NCBI RefSeq assembly: GCF_900129585.1
Contig: NZ_FQWF01000001.1
Location: 62,001-126,000, forward strand
DNA length: 64,000 nt
From: Flavobacterium micromati
Lineage (GTDB): Bacteria > Bacteroidota > Bacteroidia > Flavobacteriales > Flavobacteriaceae
Reading direction: 5' to 3'
This document shows positions 17,402-26,005 of the stretch, in pieces; the stretch's first letter is position 1; every line of letters starts with the position of its first letter. The notes below the pieces were generated by a model. The model was not told the DNA's origin and did not search any database. It saw nothing but the letters and a program-made list of their open reading frames with translations. The translations under genes and the position numbers were made by a program.

Positions 17402-18115
17402 TTATTTTAATTTTTGTAAATACATATTTATTACGTTATCTAAACCTAAATATAATGCTTCACAAATGAGCGCATGACCAATAGAAACTTCCAGCAAATT
17501 TGGAATATTTTGTTTAAAAAACTGAATGTTATCTAAACTCAGATCGTGACCTGCATTGATTCCAAGCTCAAGTTCATTCGCAAAAATAGCTGCGTTCACG
17601 TACGGATCAATACCTCTATGATTGCCCAAACCATATTGATGAGCAAAAGCTTCGGTGTATAATTCTATTCGATCCGTACCCGTTTTTTTAGCTCCTTCAA
17701 TCATTTCTTTAACTGGATCTACAAAAATAGAGGTGCGAATTCCGTTGCTCTGAAATTCTTGAATCATTTCGGTTAGATAGGCTTGGTTTTTTACCGTGTC
17801 CCATCCTGCTGACGAAGTAATGGCACCAATCGCATCTGGAACTAAAGTTACTTGCTCTGGTCTACATTCTAATACTAAATCGATAAAATTATGTTGCGGA
17901 TTTCCTTCAATATTAAATTCCGTATAAACAACTGCTTTCAAATCACGGGCATCTTGGTAACGGATGTGACGCTCATCAGGACGAGGATGAATTGTGATTC
18001 CTTGCGCACCAAATTTTTGAATATCGGTCGCTACTTTCAGTAAATTAGGGGCATTTTGACCACGTGCATTACGCAACGTGGCTATTTTATTGATATTTAC
18101 ACTTAACTTTGTCAT
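17402..18115 (-). CDS. pdxJ: Pyridoxine 5'-phosphate synthase
   Basis: This 237-residue cytoplasmic TIM-barrel enzyme condenses 3-amino-1-hydroxyacetone 1-phosphate with deoxyxylulose 5-phosphate to form pyridoxine 5'-phosphate, the last step of the DXP-dependent vitamin B6 route. Typical blocks are LSVNINKIATLRNARG at the N-terminus, the ITIHPRPDERHIR phosphate/substrate loop (residues 40-52), the FVDP segment near 130 and the GINAGHDLSLDN motif near 190. Length is standard. It is divergent from the CBS-domain gene, with a -7 box at 18156-18163 just upstream. Confidence 0.96.
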   Translation of the reverse strand: MTKLSVNINKIATLRNARGQNAPNLLKVATDIQKFGAQGITIHPRPDERHIRYQDARDLKAVVYTEFNIEGNPQHNFIDLVLECRPEQVTLVPDAIGAITSSAGWDTVKNQAYLTEMIQEFQSNGIRTSIFVDPVKEMIEGAKKTGTDRIELYTEAFAHQYGLGNHRGIDPYVNAAIFANELELGINAGHDLSLDNIQFFKQNIPNLLEVSIGHALICEALYLGLDNVINMYLQKLK

Positions 18116-18155
18116 TAAAATTCATTTAAATTTTGATAGTATTATTTACTTAGAG

Positions 18156-18163
18156 CAAAAATA
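18156..18163 (-). promoter_or_regulatory. Promoter -7 box for pdxJ
   Basis: Minus-strand TATTTTTG matches TAnnTTTG, 40 nt before the pdxJ start. On the other strand a near-match TATTTTG lies around 18200, so the gap holds back-to-back promoters. Confidence 0.55.
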
Positions 18164-18229
18164 CAAAGTTAAATCTAGGAGTTTTTGCTTAATTTTGATT
18201 ATTTTGCATCAAATATCGCCCATTACTTT

Positions 18230-18889
18230 ATGACAGAAATAACAGAATATATTACCAATGATTTTAAAGCAATTGACAGTCAAGATTCAATCTCCACTGT
18301 ACAGTCGTTTTTTGACGATTTGCATTTTTCGCATTTTCCAATAATCGAAGAAGGAATCTATATTGGAAGTATTGCATCAGAAGACTTACAAACATTTGAT
18401 ATTGAAAAAAAAGTAATTGATTACAAGTTTACCCTCGAAGGTTTTTTTGCTCGAACGACTACAATCTGGCTTGATGTACTTGAAATATTTGCAAAAAATC
18501 ATACCAATTTAGTTCCCGTTTTAGATGAAAGCAACGCCTACGTAGGTTATTATGAAATTGAAGATATCATGAAGTTTTTTCATGAAACCCCCTTTTTGAA
18601 AGAACCAGGGAGTATATTAATTGTAAAAAAATCAGCAGTTGAATACTCAATGAGTCAAATAACTCAAATTATAGAAAGTAATAATGGCAAATTATTAGGA
18701 GTCTTCATTTCTGATTTAGATGCACAAAATGTTGAAGTAACATTAAAGCTAAGCATTGGAGCCATAAATGAAATTATTCAAACTTTTAGAAGATATGATT
18801 ATGAAATTATATCTGAGCATGAAGAAGACAATTACATCAATAACTTAAAGGAGCGCTCTGATTACCTAGAGAAATACCTTAATATATAA
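18230..18889 (+). CDS. CBS domain protein
   Basis: A 219-residue cytoplasmic protein if started at ATG 18230. An upstream TTG (18185) would extend it, but that region overlaps the likely promoter. The first ~120 residues form a CBS pair (SISTVQSFFDDLHFSHFPIIEEG ... LEIFAKNHTNLVPVLDESNA, each piece ending in a GYYEI/GSIASED-like turn). The C-terminal ~80 residues (ILIVKKSAVEYSMSQITQII onward) resemble an ACT-like fold. CBS pairs bind adenine nucleotides and usually sense energy state. This arrangement just before nadK is common in Flavobacteriia, so a nucleotide-sensing role is plausible but unproven. Confidence 0.82.
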   Translation: MTEITEYITNDFKAIDSQDSISTVQSFFDDLHFSHFPIIEEGIYIGSIASEDLQTFDIEKKVIDYKFTLEGFFARTTTIWLDVLEIFAKNHTNLVPVLDESNAYVGYYEIEDIMKFFHETPFLKEPGSILIVKKSAVEYSMSQITQIIESNNGKLLGVFISDLDAQNVEVTLKLSIGAINEIIQTFRRYDYEIISEHEEDNYINNLKERSDYLEKYLNI

Positions 18890-18921
18890 CTAATAAATTA
18901 AAATTTTTACTTTCCCAAAAA

Positions 18922-18951
18922 TTGACTTCGTTCATCATTATTTTACATTTC
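18922..18951 (+). promoter_or_regulatory. Likely promoter of nadK
   Basis: TTG (18922-18924) is followed after 19 nt by TACATTTC (18944-18951), seven of eight matches to TAnnTTTG. The nadK ATG is 34 nt further on. Confidence 0.45.
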
Positions 18952-18985
18952 TCATTACAATATTTCATCCCTTAACTTATCAAAA

Positions 18986-19870
18986 ATGAAAGTAGCTATA
19001 TACGGTCAATATTATCAAAACAGCACGCAACCTATTATAAACGACATCTTTGTTTTTTTTATTAAAAATGGAGTAGAAATGATCATCGAAGCTGACTTTT
19101 TAGTGATGCTTCACGAACGAAAAATTGTTGAAAACGAATACAAAACTTTTAGCTCCCATACCGAACTCGATTCTAGTTTTGATATGCTGATTAGCATAGG
19201 TGGCGATGGAACAATTTTGCGAGCTGCAACATTAGTTCGAGATTCAGGTGTGCCTATTCTTGGCATCAATGCAGGCAGATTGGGCTTTTTAGCAACGGTC
19301 CAAAAAGAAAATATTGAAACGTTTATGCAATTTGTGATTGATAAAAAATACACAATCTCAAAAAGGGCTTTGATAAGTTTAAGCTGTACGCCAAGAAATG
19401 AATCAATCGAAGAAATGAATTTTGCGATGAATGAAATCACTGTAAGTAGAAAAGATACAACATCAATGATTACGATTGAAACCTACCTGAATGACGAATA
19501 CTTGAATTCGTACTGGGCAGATGGTTTAATCATTTCAACACCTACCGGATCCACAGGTTATTCCCTTAGTTGCGGTGGCCCTATTTTAACTCCTAATGTA
19601 AAAAGCTTAGTAATAACACCAATAGCTCCACACAACCTTACCGCAAGACCGCTTGTAGTTCCAGATGAAACTGAAATTCGCTTGAAAGTAAGTGGAAGAG
19701 AACCTTACTATTTAATTTCTTTAGATTCTCGTGTTACTTCTGTGAAAAACGAATCCATATTAATTCTCAAGAAAAACCCATTTCAAATAAATATGATTGA
19801 AATTCCTGAAGAAACTTTTCTAAAAACGCTCCGTAAAAAATTACTTTGGGGAGAAGATAAACGGAATTAA
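18986..19870 (+). CDS. nadK: NAD kinase
   Basis: This 294-residue cytoplasmic enzyme phosphorylates NAD to NADP. The diagnostic GGDGT motif occurs in ISIGGDGTILRAA near residue 72, followed by GVPILGINAGRLGFLA and, near residue 185, the substrate-binding block SPTGSTGYSLSCGGPI (preceded by ADGLIIST). The late conserved region (VTPIAPHNLTARPLVVPDE) is intact. Length is typical for Bacteroidetes. It has its own promoter and sits between the CBS protein and the envelope-biogenesis run starting at 20033. Confidence 0.96.
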   Translation: MKVAIYGQYYQNSTQPIINDIFVFFIKNGVEMIIEADFLVMLHERKIVENEYKTFSSHTELDSSFDMLISIGGDGTILRAATLVRDSGVPILGINAGRLGFLATVQKENIETFMQFVIDKKYTISKRALISLSCTPRNESIEEMNFAMNEITVSRKDTTSMITIETYLNDEYLNSYWADGLIISTPTGSTGYSLSCGGPILTPNVKSLVITPIAPHNLTARPLVVPDETEIRLKVSGREPYYLISLDSRVTSVKNESILILKKNPFQINMIEIPEETFLKTLRKKLLWGEDKRN

Positions 19871-19985
19871 ATCATTTTACATTACTGCGATACGATTTTA
19901 TCATAATTAAACGTTTATCAAAGCAAACACTTACTCATTTCCAAAAGTTGTATATAAAAAAACAACAGATTTAACGAAATGGGTA

Positions 19986-20014
19986 TTGAAACGAATTGAT
20001 AATTATTATATTTG
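19986..20014 (+). promoter_or_regulatory. Promoter of the DUF6089-uppS-bamA run
   Basis: TTG (19986-19988) and TATATTTG (20007-20014) are spaced 18 nt apart. The ATG of the first gene follows 19 nt after the -7 box, giving a very short 5' UTR. Confidence 0.65.
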
Positions 20015-20032
20015 CACGCAATTTTTTACTTA

Positions 20033-20707
20033 ATGAACAAAATTTTTTATTTATTTATAAGCGTATTCTCAATGATGGGAGTGCAAGCTCAAATTCATGA
20101 GGTTGGCGTTTTTCTAGGCGGTAGTAATTACATTGGCGATATAGGAAGAACCGATTATATTGCACCAAATGAACCAGCTTTAGGGCTGCTGTATAAGTGG
20201 AACAAAAGCCCTAGACATTCTTTCCGCATTTCTTATATTCAATCAGATATAACCGCAAATGATTTAGATTCAAAGGAAAGTAGTAGAAATAATAGAGGCT
20301 ACCGAATTAAAACTAATTTACATGAAGTATCTCTTGGATTAGAATTTAATTTTTTCGATTTTAATCTTCATGATTCTTCCCCTAAAATAACACCTTATGT
20401 AGCTTCTGGGATCAGTTATTTTTTCGCAAAATACACCTTAACTAATGATGCATTAAGTACTTCATTTACTGATAAAATCGCAAGAGGTAATTCATTAGCA
20501 GTACCAATGATAATTGGAATAAAGTCAAATATAACGCCTCACTTTATCTTAGCCATTGAAACTGGAGCGCGCTATACGCTATCTGATAATTTAGACGGAA
20601 GTTTAGATCAAAATCTTGGTAATTTAAATAACAATGATTGGTTTGTGTTTTCAGGAGTTACTTTAACGTACACTTTTGGACAAAAACCATGTTATTGTTC
20701 ACAATAA
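20033..20707 (+). CDS. DUF6089 family outer-membrane protein
   Basis: A 224-residue product when started at ATG 20033, which gives a clean signal peptide (MNKIFYLFISVFSMMGVQAQ). Upstream TTG codons overlap the promoter. The mature protein begins with EVGVFLGGSNYIGDIG and shows alternating strand patterns ending in a C-terminal region of type VFSGVTLTYTFG, consistent with a small outer-membrane beta-barrel of the DUF6089 / OmpA-barrel-like type found in Bacteroidetes. It is followed after only five bases by uppS and then bamA, so it belongs to an envelope-biogenesis operon. Specific function unknown. Confidence 0.82.
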   Translation: MNKIFYLFISVFSMMGVQAQIHEVGVFLGGSNYIGDIGRTDYIAPNEPALGLLYKWNKSPRHSFRISYIQSDITANDLDSKESSRNNRGYRIKTNLHEVSLGLEFNFFDFNLHDSSPKITPYVASGISYFFAKYTLTNDALSTSFTDKIARGNSLAVPMIIGIKSNITPHFILAIETGARYTLSDNLDGSLDQNLGNLNNNDWFVFSGVTLTYTFGQKPCYCSQ

Positions 20708-20712
20708 ATAAA

Positions 20713-21453
20713 ATGAATTTGTTACAAAATATTGACGAAACTAGAATTCCTAGACACTTAGCTATCATAATGGATGGTAATGGACGATGGGCCAAACAGC
20801 AGGGACTTTTAAGAGCCTTGGGGCATGAAAGCGGAACAAAATCAGTGAAAGTGATTATTGAATCTTGTGCCACATTAGGAATTGAATTTCTTACACTTTA
20901 TGCATTTTCAACTGAAAATTGGAATAGACCTAAGTTAGAAGTAGAAACCTTAATGAAAGTGCTTATCAATTCACTAAAGAAGGAGCTTACAACTTTACAA
21001 AAAAACAACATAAAGCTAAATGCCATTGGTAATTTAGAAAAGCTGCCGAAATCTGCGCTCCGAGAACTTCTTGATGTAATCGACAAGACCAAAAACAATA
21101 CTCAAATGACACTGACATTGGCATTAAGCTATGGGTCAAGAGAAGAATTAGTTAATGTCGTAAGAAATATATGTACTAAAGTTAAAAATAATATAATTTC
21201 ATTAGACGATATTGACGATTCCATTATTAATGAGCATCTTTACACGCGAAATTTGCCAGACGTAGATTTATTAATAAGAACAAGTGGAGAACATAGAATA
21301 AGTAACTTCTTGTTATGGCAAATTGCCTACGCAGAATTATATTTTACTGATATATTGTGGCCTGACTTTAAAGAACAAGATTTATATGAGGCTATCATTA
21401 GTTATCAAAAAAGAGAACGCAGATTTGGAAAAACAAGTGAACAAATTAAATAA
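20713..21453 (+). CDS. uppS: Isoprenyl transferase (undecaprenyl diphosphate synthase)
   Basis: A 246-residue enzyme from ATG 20713, five bases after the preceding stop. It extends farnesyl diphosphate with isopentenyl units to make undecaprenyl diphosphate, the lipid carrier for peptidoglycan and O-antigen. The cis-prenyltransferase signature HLAIIMDGNGRWAKQQG (with the catalytic Asp) is at residues 15-31, YAFSTENWNRP near 70, and LPDVDLLIRTSGEHRISNFL near 190. All expected substrate-binding arginines are present. The next gene, bamA, overlaps its 3' end if the upstream ATG is used, implying translational coupling. Confidence 0.95.
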   Translation: MNLLQNIDETRIPRHLAIIMDGNGRWAKQQGLLRALGHESGTKSVKVIIESCATLGIEFLTLYAFSTENWNRPKLEVETLMKVLINSLKKELTTLQKNNIKLNAIGNLEKLPKSALRELLDVIDKTKNNTQMTLTLALSYGSREELVNVVRNICTKVKNNIISLDDIDDSIINEHLYTRNLPDVDLLIRTSGEHRISNFLLWQIAYAELYFTDILWPDFKEQDLYEAIISYQKRERRFGKTSEQIK

Positions 21454-24115
21454 TTTTTTAGTGTTAAATACAAGCATAAAAATAGCTCTTACAGTTTTAC
21501 TTTTTGGAGGTTTTATAAGCGTTAAGGCGCAAGAACGAGTTCCATTTGATCAGGGCAAAAAATACATTCTTGCAGATGTAGCCATCGTAGGAGAAATTAG
21601 TTTTAATTCACAAACTGTTGTAACCTTTTCTGGTTTACAAAAAGGACAACAAATTACTATTCCAGGAGAAGAAATTAGTACCGCAATAAAAAAATTAGGG
21701 AAACTAGGTTTATTTGATGAAATATCTTTTTATGTAAATAAAATCGAAAATGACAGCATCTATCTTGATTTGAATATTGTTGAGCTTCCCAAGTTAAATG
21801 AAGTAAAAATTGTTGGCGTTAAGAAATCAAAAACAGAAGCTCTTATAAAGGACAACAGTTTGAATAAAGGTAAAGTAGTCAATGAGAATTTGGTTACCAC
21901 TACTAAAAATTACATCGAAAATAAATACAAAAAAGATGGATACTACAACACCAAGGTAAACATCAATACCGTTAAGGATACCGCTACAATAAACCAAGTC
22001 AACATGCTTGTATCTGTCGATAAAGGCGATAAAGTCAAAATTCAAAAAATTGATTTTGTTGGAAATACAAAATTATCAGACAAAACTTTAAGTAAAGCAA
22101 TGAAAGATACGAAACAGAAAAACATCCTTCGTGTCTTAAAAGTATCTAAATTCATTAAAGAAAAATACAAAGCGGATTTAGAAAAAGTTATCGCAGCTTA
22201 CAAAGAAAAAGGGTATCGAGATGCACGAATCATTTCTGATTCAGTTACATACAACAAAGAAAAAAATCTATTAAATATAAAAATAAATGTTGAAGAAGGT
22301 AACAAATACTATTTTGGAGATATTAAATTTTTAGGAAATACTATCTATACAGATCAAGGTTTAAGTCAAATATTAGGAGTAAAAAAGGGTGATACTTATA
22401 ACGGTGTTTTATTGGAAAAAAGAATTGCTGACAAATCTAAACCGGACGCAGAGGATATTACGAACTTATATCAAAATAATGGATATTTATTCTCAAACAT
22501 AAATGCCGTTGAGGTTAAAACTGCTAATGATACTATTGATTTTGAAATTCGTGTTACTGAAGGTCCAATAGCGTACTTCAACAAAATTACTGTGGTAGGA
22601 AATGACAAAACAAATGACCGAGTAATTTACCGTGAATTAAGAACCAAGCCAGGCGAAATTTACAGTAAGGATCAGTTAGTAAGAACAATTAGAGAAATAG
22701 GACAATTAGGATTTTTTGATCCAGAGGCAATTGACCCAAAATTTAAGAATGTAGATTCTGGAGCGGGAACAGTTGATATTGAATACAATCTTGTTGAAAA
22801 GGGAGCGAGCCAAATTGAATTACAAGGTGGTTACGGCGGAGGAGGATTTATAGGAACGCTAGGATTATCGTTCAATAATTTCTCTGCTAGAAATTTATTA
22901 AAAAAAGACGCATATAGGCCACTTCCTATGGGTGATGGACAAAAGGTTTCGTTGCGTTTACAAGCTAGTACTTTCTTTCAAACATATAGTGTTTCGTTTT
23001 CAGAACCATGGTTTGGTGGTAAGAAACCAGTTTCTTTTAGCACCTCTATTTCCTACAGCAAGCAATTTCTAAATAATTTCATAACACAAAGAGCGGATAG
23101 AACAAAAAGTTTTGACATCTTGACACTTTCTGTTGGTATTGCTAAAAGGTTAACGGTACCCGATGACTTTTTTGTATTATCGCAATCAGTGAGCTACCAG
23201 CATTTTGCTTTAAACAATTATAATACTGGTTTATTTACCTTTGGAAATGGTACTTCTCGAAATTTAGCATATACAATAGGACTGACAAGAACTAGTAAAG
23301 GAGTAAATCCAATATTCCCAACTTATGGATCAGAATTTAGTGTTTCAGCAAAATTAACACCTCCATACTCCTTATTTAATGGTGTTAATTATGCAACATT
23401 GAGCGATCAGAGAGAATACAAACTTACAAACACAACAGATAGACTAAATGTTCCCGATGCGAATGGAAATATTGTAAATATTGGTGATTTTATAGATGCA
23501 AATGGCAATAAGGTAGCTAATTTTTCACAAGCTGCTGCCGATATAAGTAAAGTTGACCAGAAAAAATACAACTGGCAAGAGTATTACAAAGTGAAATTTA
23601 AAGCAGATTGGTACACAAAGCTATATGGTAAGTTAGTACTACGAACATTAACCGAATTTGGATTTCTTGGAGCCTACAATCAAGATAGAGGTGTAATTCC
23701 ATTTGAGCGTTTCTATCTTGGTGGCGATGGATTAGCTAATTTTGCAATGGATGGTAGAGAAAATATACAATTAAGAGGATATCCTAATAACTCTTTAACA
23801 CCAACTAATGATCGTGGAGATCAAATTGGCGGTACTGTTTTTAACAAATTCTCAATGGAGATAAGATACCCAATTACGTTGAAAGCCTCAGCTTCAATTT
23901 ATGCACTAGCTTTCATGGAAGCGGGATCAGCATACAGTGATTTTAAAAGCTACAATCCTTTTGACCTAAGTCGCTCCGCTGGTGCAGGAATACGTATCTT
24001 TATGCCAGCATTTGGTTTATTAGGAATTGATTTTGGACATGGATTTGATGCGTTACCGGGACAATCACAACCAAATGGATGGGAAACTCATTTTATTATT
24101 GGACAACAATTTTAA
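21386..24115 (+). CDS. bamA: Outer membrane protein assembly factor BamA
   Basis: About 909 residues. BamA is the core of the machine that folds beta-barrel proteins into the outer membrane. N-terminal POTRA repeats (about residues 60-450) show typical segments: VEEGNKYYFGDIKFLGN, and GPIAYFNKITVVGNDKTNDR followed by VIYRELRTKPGE. The barrel begins around ELQGGYGGGGFIGTLG and ends in a terminal aromatic motif (HFIIGQQF). The start is uncertain: ATG 21386 overlaps uppS by 68 nt and puts ~35 residues before the hydrophobic signal sequence (IALTVLLFGGFISVKAQ). Non-ATG starts (TTG or GTG) around 21427-21462 would give a more normal signal peptide. Two OmpH/Skp-like genes follow, as in many Gram-negatives. 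Confidence 0.95.
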   Translation: MRLSLVIKKENADLEKQVNKLNNFLVLNTSIKIALTVLLFGGFISVKAQERVPFDQGKKYILADVAIVGEISFNSQTVVTFSGLQKGQQITIPGEEISTAIKKLGKLGLFDEISFYVNKIENDSIYLDLNIVELPKLNEVKIVGVKKSKTEALIKDNSLNKGKVVNENLVTTTKNYIENKYKKDGYYNTKVNINTVKDTATINQVNMLVSVDKGDKVKIQKIDFVGNTKLSDKTLSKAMKDTKQKNILRVLKVSKFIKEKYKADLEKVIAAYKEKGYRDARIISDSVTYNKEKNLLNIKINVEEGNKYYFGDIKFLGNTIYTDQGLSQILGVKKGDTYNGVLLEKRIADKSKPDAEDITNLYQNNGYLFSNINAVEVKTANDTIDFEIRVTEGPIAYFNKITVVGNDKTNDRVIYRELRTKPGEIYSKDQLVRTIREIGQLGFFDPEAIDPKFKNVDSGAGTVDIEYNLVEKGASQIELQGGYGGGGFIGTLGLSFNNFSARNLLKKDAYRPLPMGDGQKVSLRLQASTFFQTYSVSFSEPWFGGKKPVSFSTSISYSKQFLNNFITQRADRTKSFDILTLSVGIAKRLTVPDDFFVLSQSVSYQHFALNNYNTGLFTFGNGTSRNLAYTIGLTRTSKGVNPIFPTYGSEFSVSAKLTPPYSLFNGVNYATLSDQREYKLTNTTDRLNVPDANGNIVNIGDFIDANGNKVANFSQAAADISKVDQKKYNWQEYYKVKFKADWYTKLYGKLVLRTLTEFGFLGAYNQDRGVIPFERFYLGGDGLANFAMDGRENIQLRGYPNNSLTPTNDRGDQIGGTVFNKFSMEIRYPITLKASASIYALAFMEAGSAYSDFKSYNPFDLSRSAGAGIRIFMPAFGLLGIDFGHGFDALPGQSQPNGWETHFIIGQQF

Positions 24116-24126
24116 AAATTTGATTT

Positions 24127-25350
24127 ATGATGTTTATAAAAAGCTATAGCAGAAAAAAAGAAATTTTATATCTATTTTTAGCCTTATTTACAACAGCGCT
24201 TTGCAACGCTCAAACAAGAGGTACTAAATTAGGATATATTGACATGGAATATATTTTAGAAAATGTAGCTGATTATACCGAAGCTAAGAATCAACTAGAA
24301 TTAAAAGCACAAAAATGGAAGTTAGAAATAGACACTAAAAAAATTGAAATAAACAAGCTAAAAGATTTATTGAAAGCAGAGAGAGTGTTGCTTACGAAGG
24401 AATTGATAGAAGAAAGAGAAACCGAAATATCATTTCTCGAAAATGAGAATTTAGAATATCAGCAGCAAAGATTTGGCGCTAATGGAGATTTGATTACACA
24501 AAAATCAGTTTTAGTAAAACCCATTCAAGACCAAGTTTTTACGGCCGTTCAAGACATTGCTGAACGATTAAAATATGATTTTATATTTGACAAAACTTCT
24601 GATCTAACAATGCTTTTTGCTGCCAAAAGGTTTGATATTAGTGAGCAAATATTAAGAGTTTTAAATCGCACTGATAAAAGAGAACAATTAACTAAAAAAC
24701 AGTTGAAAGAGGCTGAAGCATTAGAAAATAAAGAAGATGCAATAGATGAAAATCCGGTACTTGCAGATAGAAAAAAATTATTAGAAGAGAAAAAAGCAGC
24801 TAGAGATAAAATTATAGAAGATAGAAAGTTGCTTCAAGAGCAAAAGAAAATCGAGTTTGAAAATAAAAAGAACCAAATTCAAGCAGATCGAGATGCTAAG
24901 AAAAGTGGTGTTACTAATTCTGTACTTCCCACCGATGCCAGTCCAACTTCTACAGCCGAAGCGGATGCAAAAAAACAAAGCGTCGATGATGCAAAACAGA
25001 GACAAGCAGAAGCAAAAGCAAAGATAATTGAAGATCGCAAAAAAATTATTGAGGATCGTAAAATTGACATAGAAGCGCGAAAAAAGAAAACTTTAGAAGC
25101 AAGGGACTCCAAAAAAAATGGCACGGTTTCTGACAAGGATGTAAAAGAAGACACAATATCGGCAACAATACCCCTTGATCCTAGGAAAGAGGCAATAAAA
25201 GAGGCTGTTGAAAAACAAGCGGCGGCAAAAGCTAAAACAATAGAAGAGCGAAAAAAAATCTTGGAAGATAGAAAGCGCGAACTTGAAGAACGTAGAAAGA
25301 AAATCTTAGAAGAGCGAGAAGCTGCAAAAAAAGCTAAGGAGAACAATTAA
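24127..25350 (+). CDS. OmpH/Skp-like periplasmic protein with long charged coiled-coil extension
   Basis: A 407-residue exported protein (signal peptide ending at ALCNAQ). Residues ~30-200 match the OmpH/Skp chaperone family: KLGYIDMEYILENV, a long helical arm, then LKYDFIFDKTSDLTMLFA. Skp-type proteins carry unfolded outer-membrane proteins across the periplasm. Family members are usually about 160-200 residues; here about 190 extra residues follow, made of degenerate repeats of (I/L)(I/L)EDRK(K/R)-type and EAKAK-type charged helix. These are interrupted by three short Ser/Thr/Asp-rich breaks (around SGVTNSVLPTDASPTSTAEA and NGTVSDKDVKEDTI). It lies 11 bases after bamA and just before a normal-length Skp homologue, so the two may have diverged in substrate or anchoring role. 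Confidence 0.85.
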   Translation: MMFIKSYSRKKEILYLFLALFTTALCNAQTRGTKLGYIDMEYILENVADYTEAKNQLELKAQKWKLEIDTKKIEINKLKDLLKAERVLLTKELIEERETEISFLENENLEYQQQRFGANGDLITQKSVLVKPIQDQVFTAVQDIAERLKYDFIFDKTSDLTMLFAAKRFDISEQILRVLNRTDKREQLTKKQLKEAEALENKEDAIDENPVLADRKKLLEEKKAARDKIIEDRKLLQEQKKIEFENKKNQIQADRDAKKSGVTNSVLPTDASPTSTAEADAKKQSVDDAKQRQAEAKAKIIEDRKKIIEDRKIDIEARKKKTLEARDSKKNGTVSDKDVKEDTISATIPLDPRKEAIKEAVEKQAAAKAKTIEERKKILEDRKRELEERRKKILEEREAAKKAKENN

Positions 25351-25390
25351 ATCAATTACAAACAATAATTACTTACTTAATATTTTAAAA

Positions 25391-25894
25391 ATGATGAAAC
25401 AATTCAAAACTTTATTAATTGCTGCAATTTTAACTTTAGGAGCAAACCAAATCAGTTCTGCACAAGCAAAAACAGCTCATGTTGATGTAAGTGAAATTAT
25501 GGCAAAAATGCCAGCAATGTTAGATGCTCAAAAACAATTGGAAAAATTGAGTACAACCTATGACGCTGACTATAAAAAAATGGTTGAAGAATACCAAGCT
25601 AAATTAAAAAAGTACGAAGCTGAAGCTGCTACCGTTACAGAAGTTGTAAATGGAGATCGCTCAAAAGAAGTACAAGATATGCAAAAGAGAATTGTTGATT
25701 ATAGAGACAATGCTCAAAAAGAATTACAACAAAAAGAATCGGATATCGTTAAACCATTGATGGAAAAAGTGAGAGCTTCGATTCAAAAAATTGGCAAGGC
25801 AAAAGGATTCCAGTACGTTCTTGATGGAACTTCACTTTTATTAGCAGATGGTCCAAACTTAACAATGGATGTGAAAAAAGATCTAGGATTTTAA
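25391..25894 (+). CDS. OmpH/Skp family periplasmic chaperone
   Basis: A 167-residue protein of normal family length with a signal peptide (FKTLLIAAILTLGANQISSAQ). The mature part starts TAHVDVSEIMAKMPAMLDAQ, runs through a long Lys/Glu-rich helical hairpin (residues ~50-130) and ends with GFQYVLDGTSLLLADG, the conserved strand that packs against the N-terminal one in Skp trimers. It probably escorts outer-membrane proteins to BamA, encoded two genes upstream. The ATG at 25391 is followed directly by a second ATG; either could be used. A strong terminator after the gene ends the operon. Confidence 0.92.
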   Translation: MMKQFKTLLIAAILTLGANQISSAQAKTAHVDVSEIMAKMPAMLDAQKQLEKLSTTYDADYKKMVEEYQAKLKKYEAEAATVTEVVNGDRSKEVQDMQKRIVDYRDNAQKELQQKESDIVKPLMEKVRASIQKIGKAKGFQYVLDGTSLLLADGPNLTMDVKKDLGF

Positions 25895-25913
25895 ATCTAA
25901 AACGTTACAATTT

Positions 25914-25953
25914 AAAAAACCGCTCAGCAATATTTGCAATGAGCGGTTTTTTT
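25914..25953 (+). terminator. Intrinsic terminator closing the bamA operon
   Basis: AAAAAACCGCTCA pairs with TGAGCGGTTTTTTT across a 13-base loop, 20 nt after the ompH stop codon. Confidence 0.9.
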
Positions 25954-25992
25954 AGTTTAAATGATTTTTTAGGAAAATTAAACTACACATAC

Positions 25993-26000
25993 TAACTTTG
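25993..26000 (+). promoter_or_regulatory. Promoter -7 box for murI
   Basis: TAACTTTG matches TAnnTTTG exactly and ends only five bases before the murI ATG (26006). The mRNA would begin at or next to the start codon. Confidence 0.5.
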
Positions 26001-26005
26001 TTTTT

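Noticed and set aside
20638..20712. 25-residue N-terminal extension of UppS overlapping the DUF6089 gene
   Set aside because: The ATG at 20713 lies five bases after the upstream stop and gives the normal family N-terminus.
24879..25346. 155-codon minus-strand ORF opposite the extended Skp-like gene
   Set aside because: It is a mirror of the Lys/Glu-rich repeats (Phe/Ser-rich product) with no start or family support.
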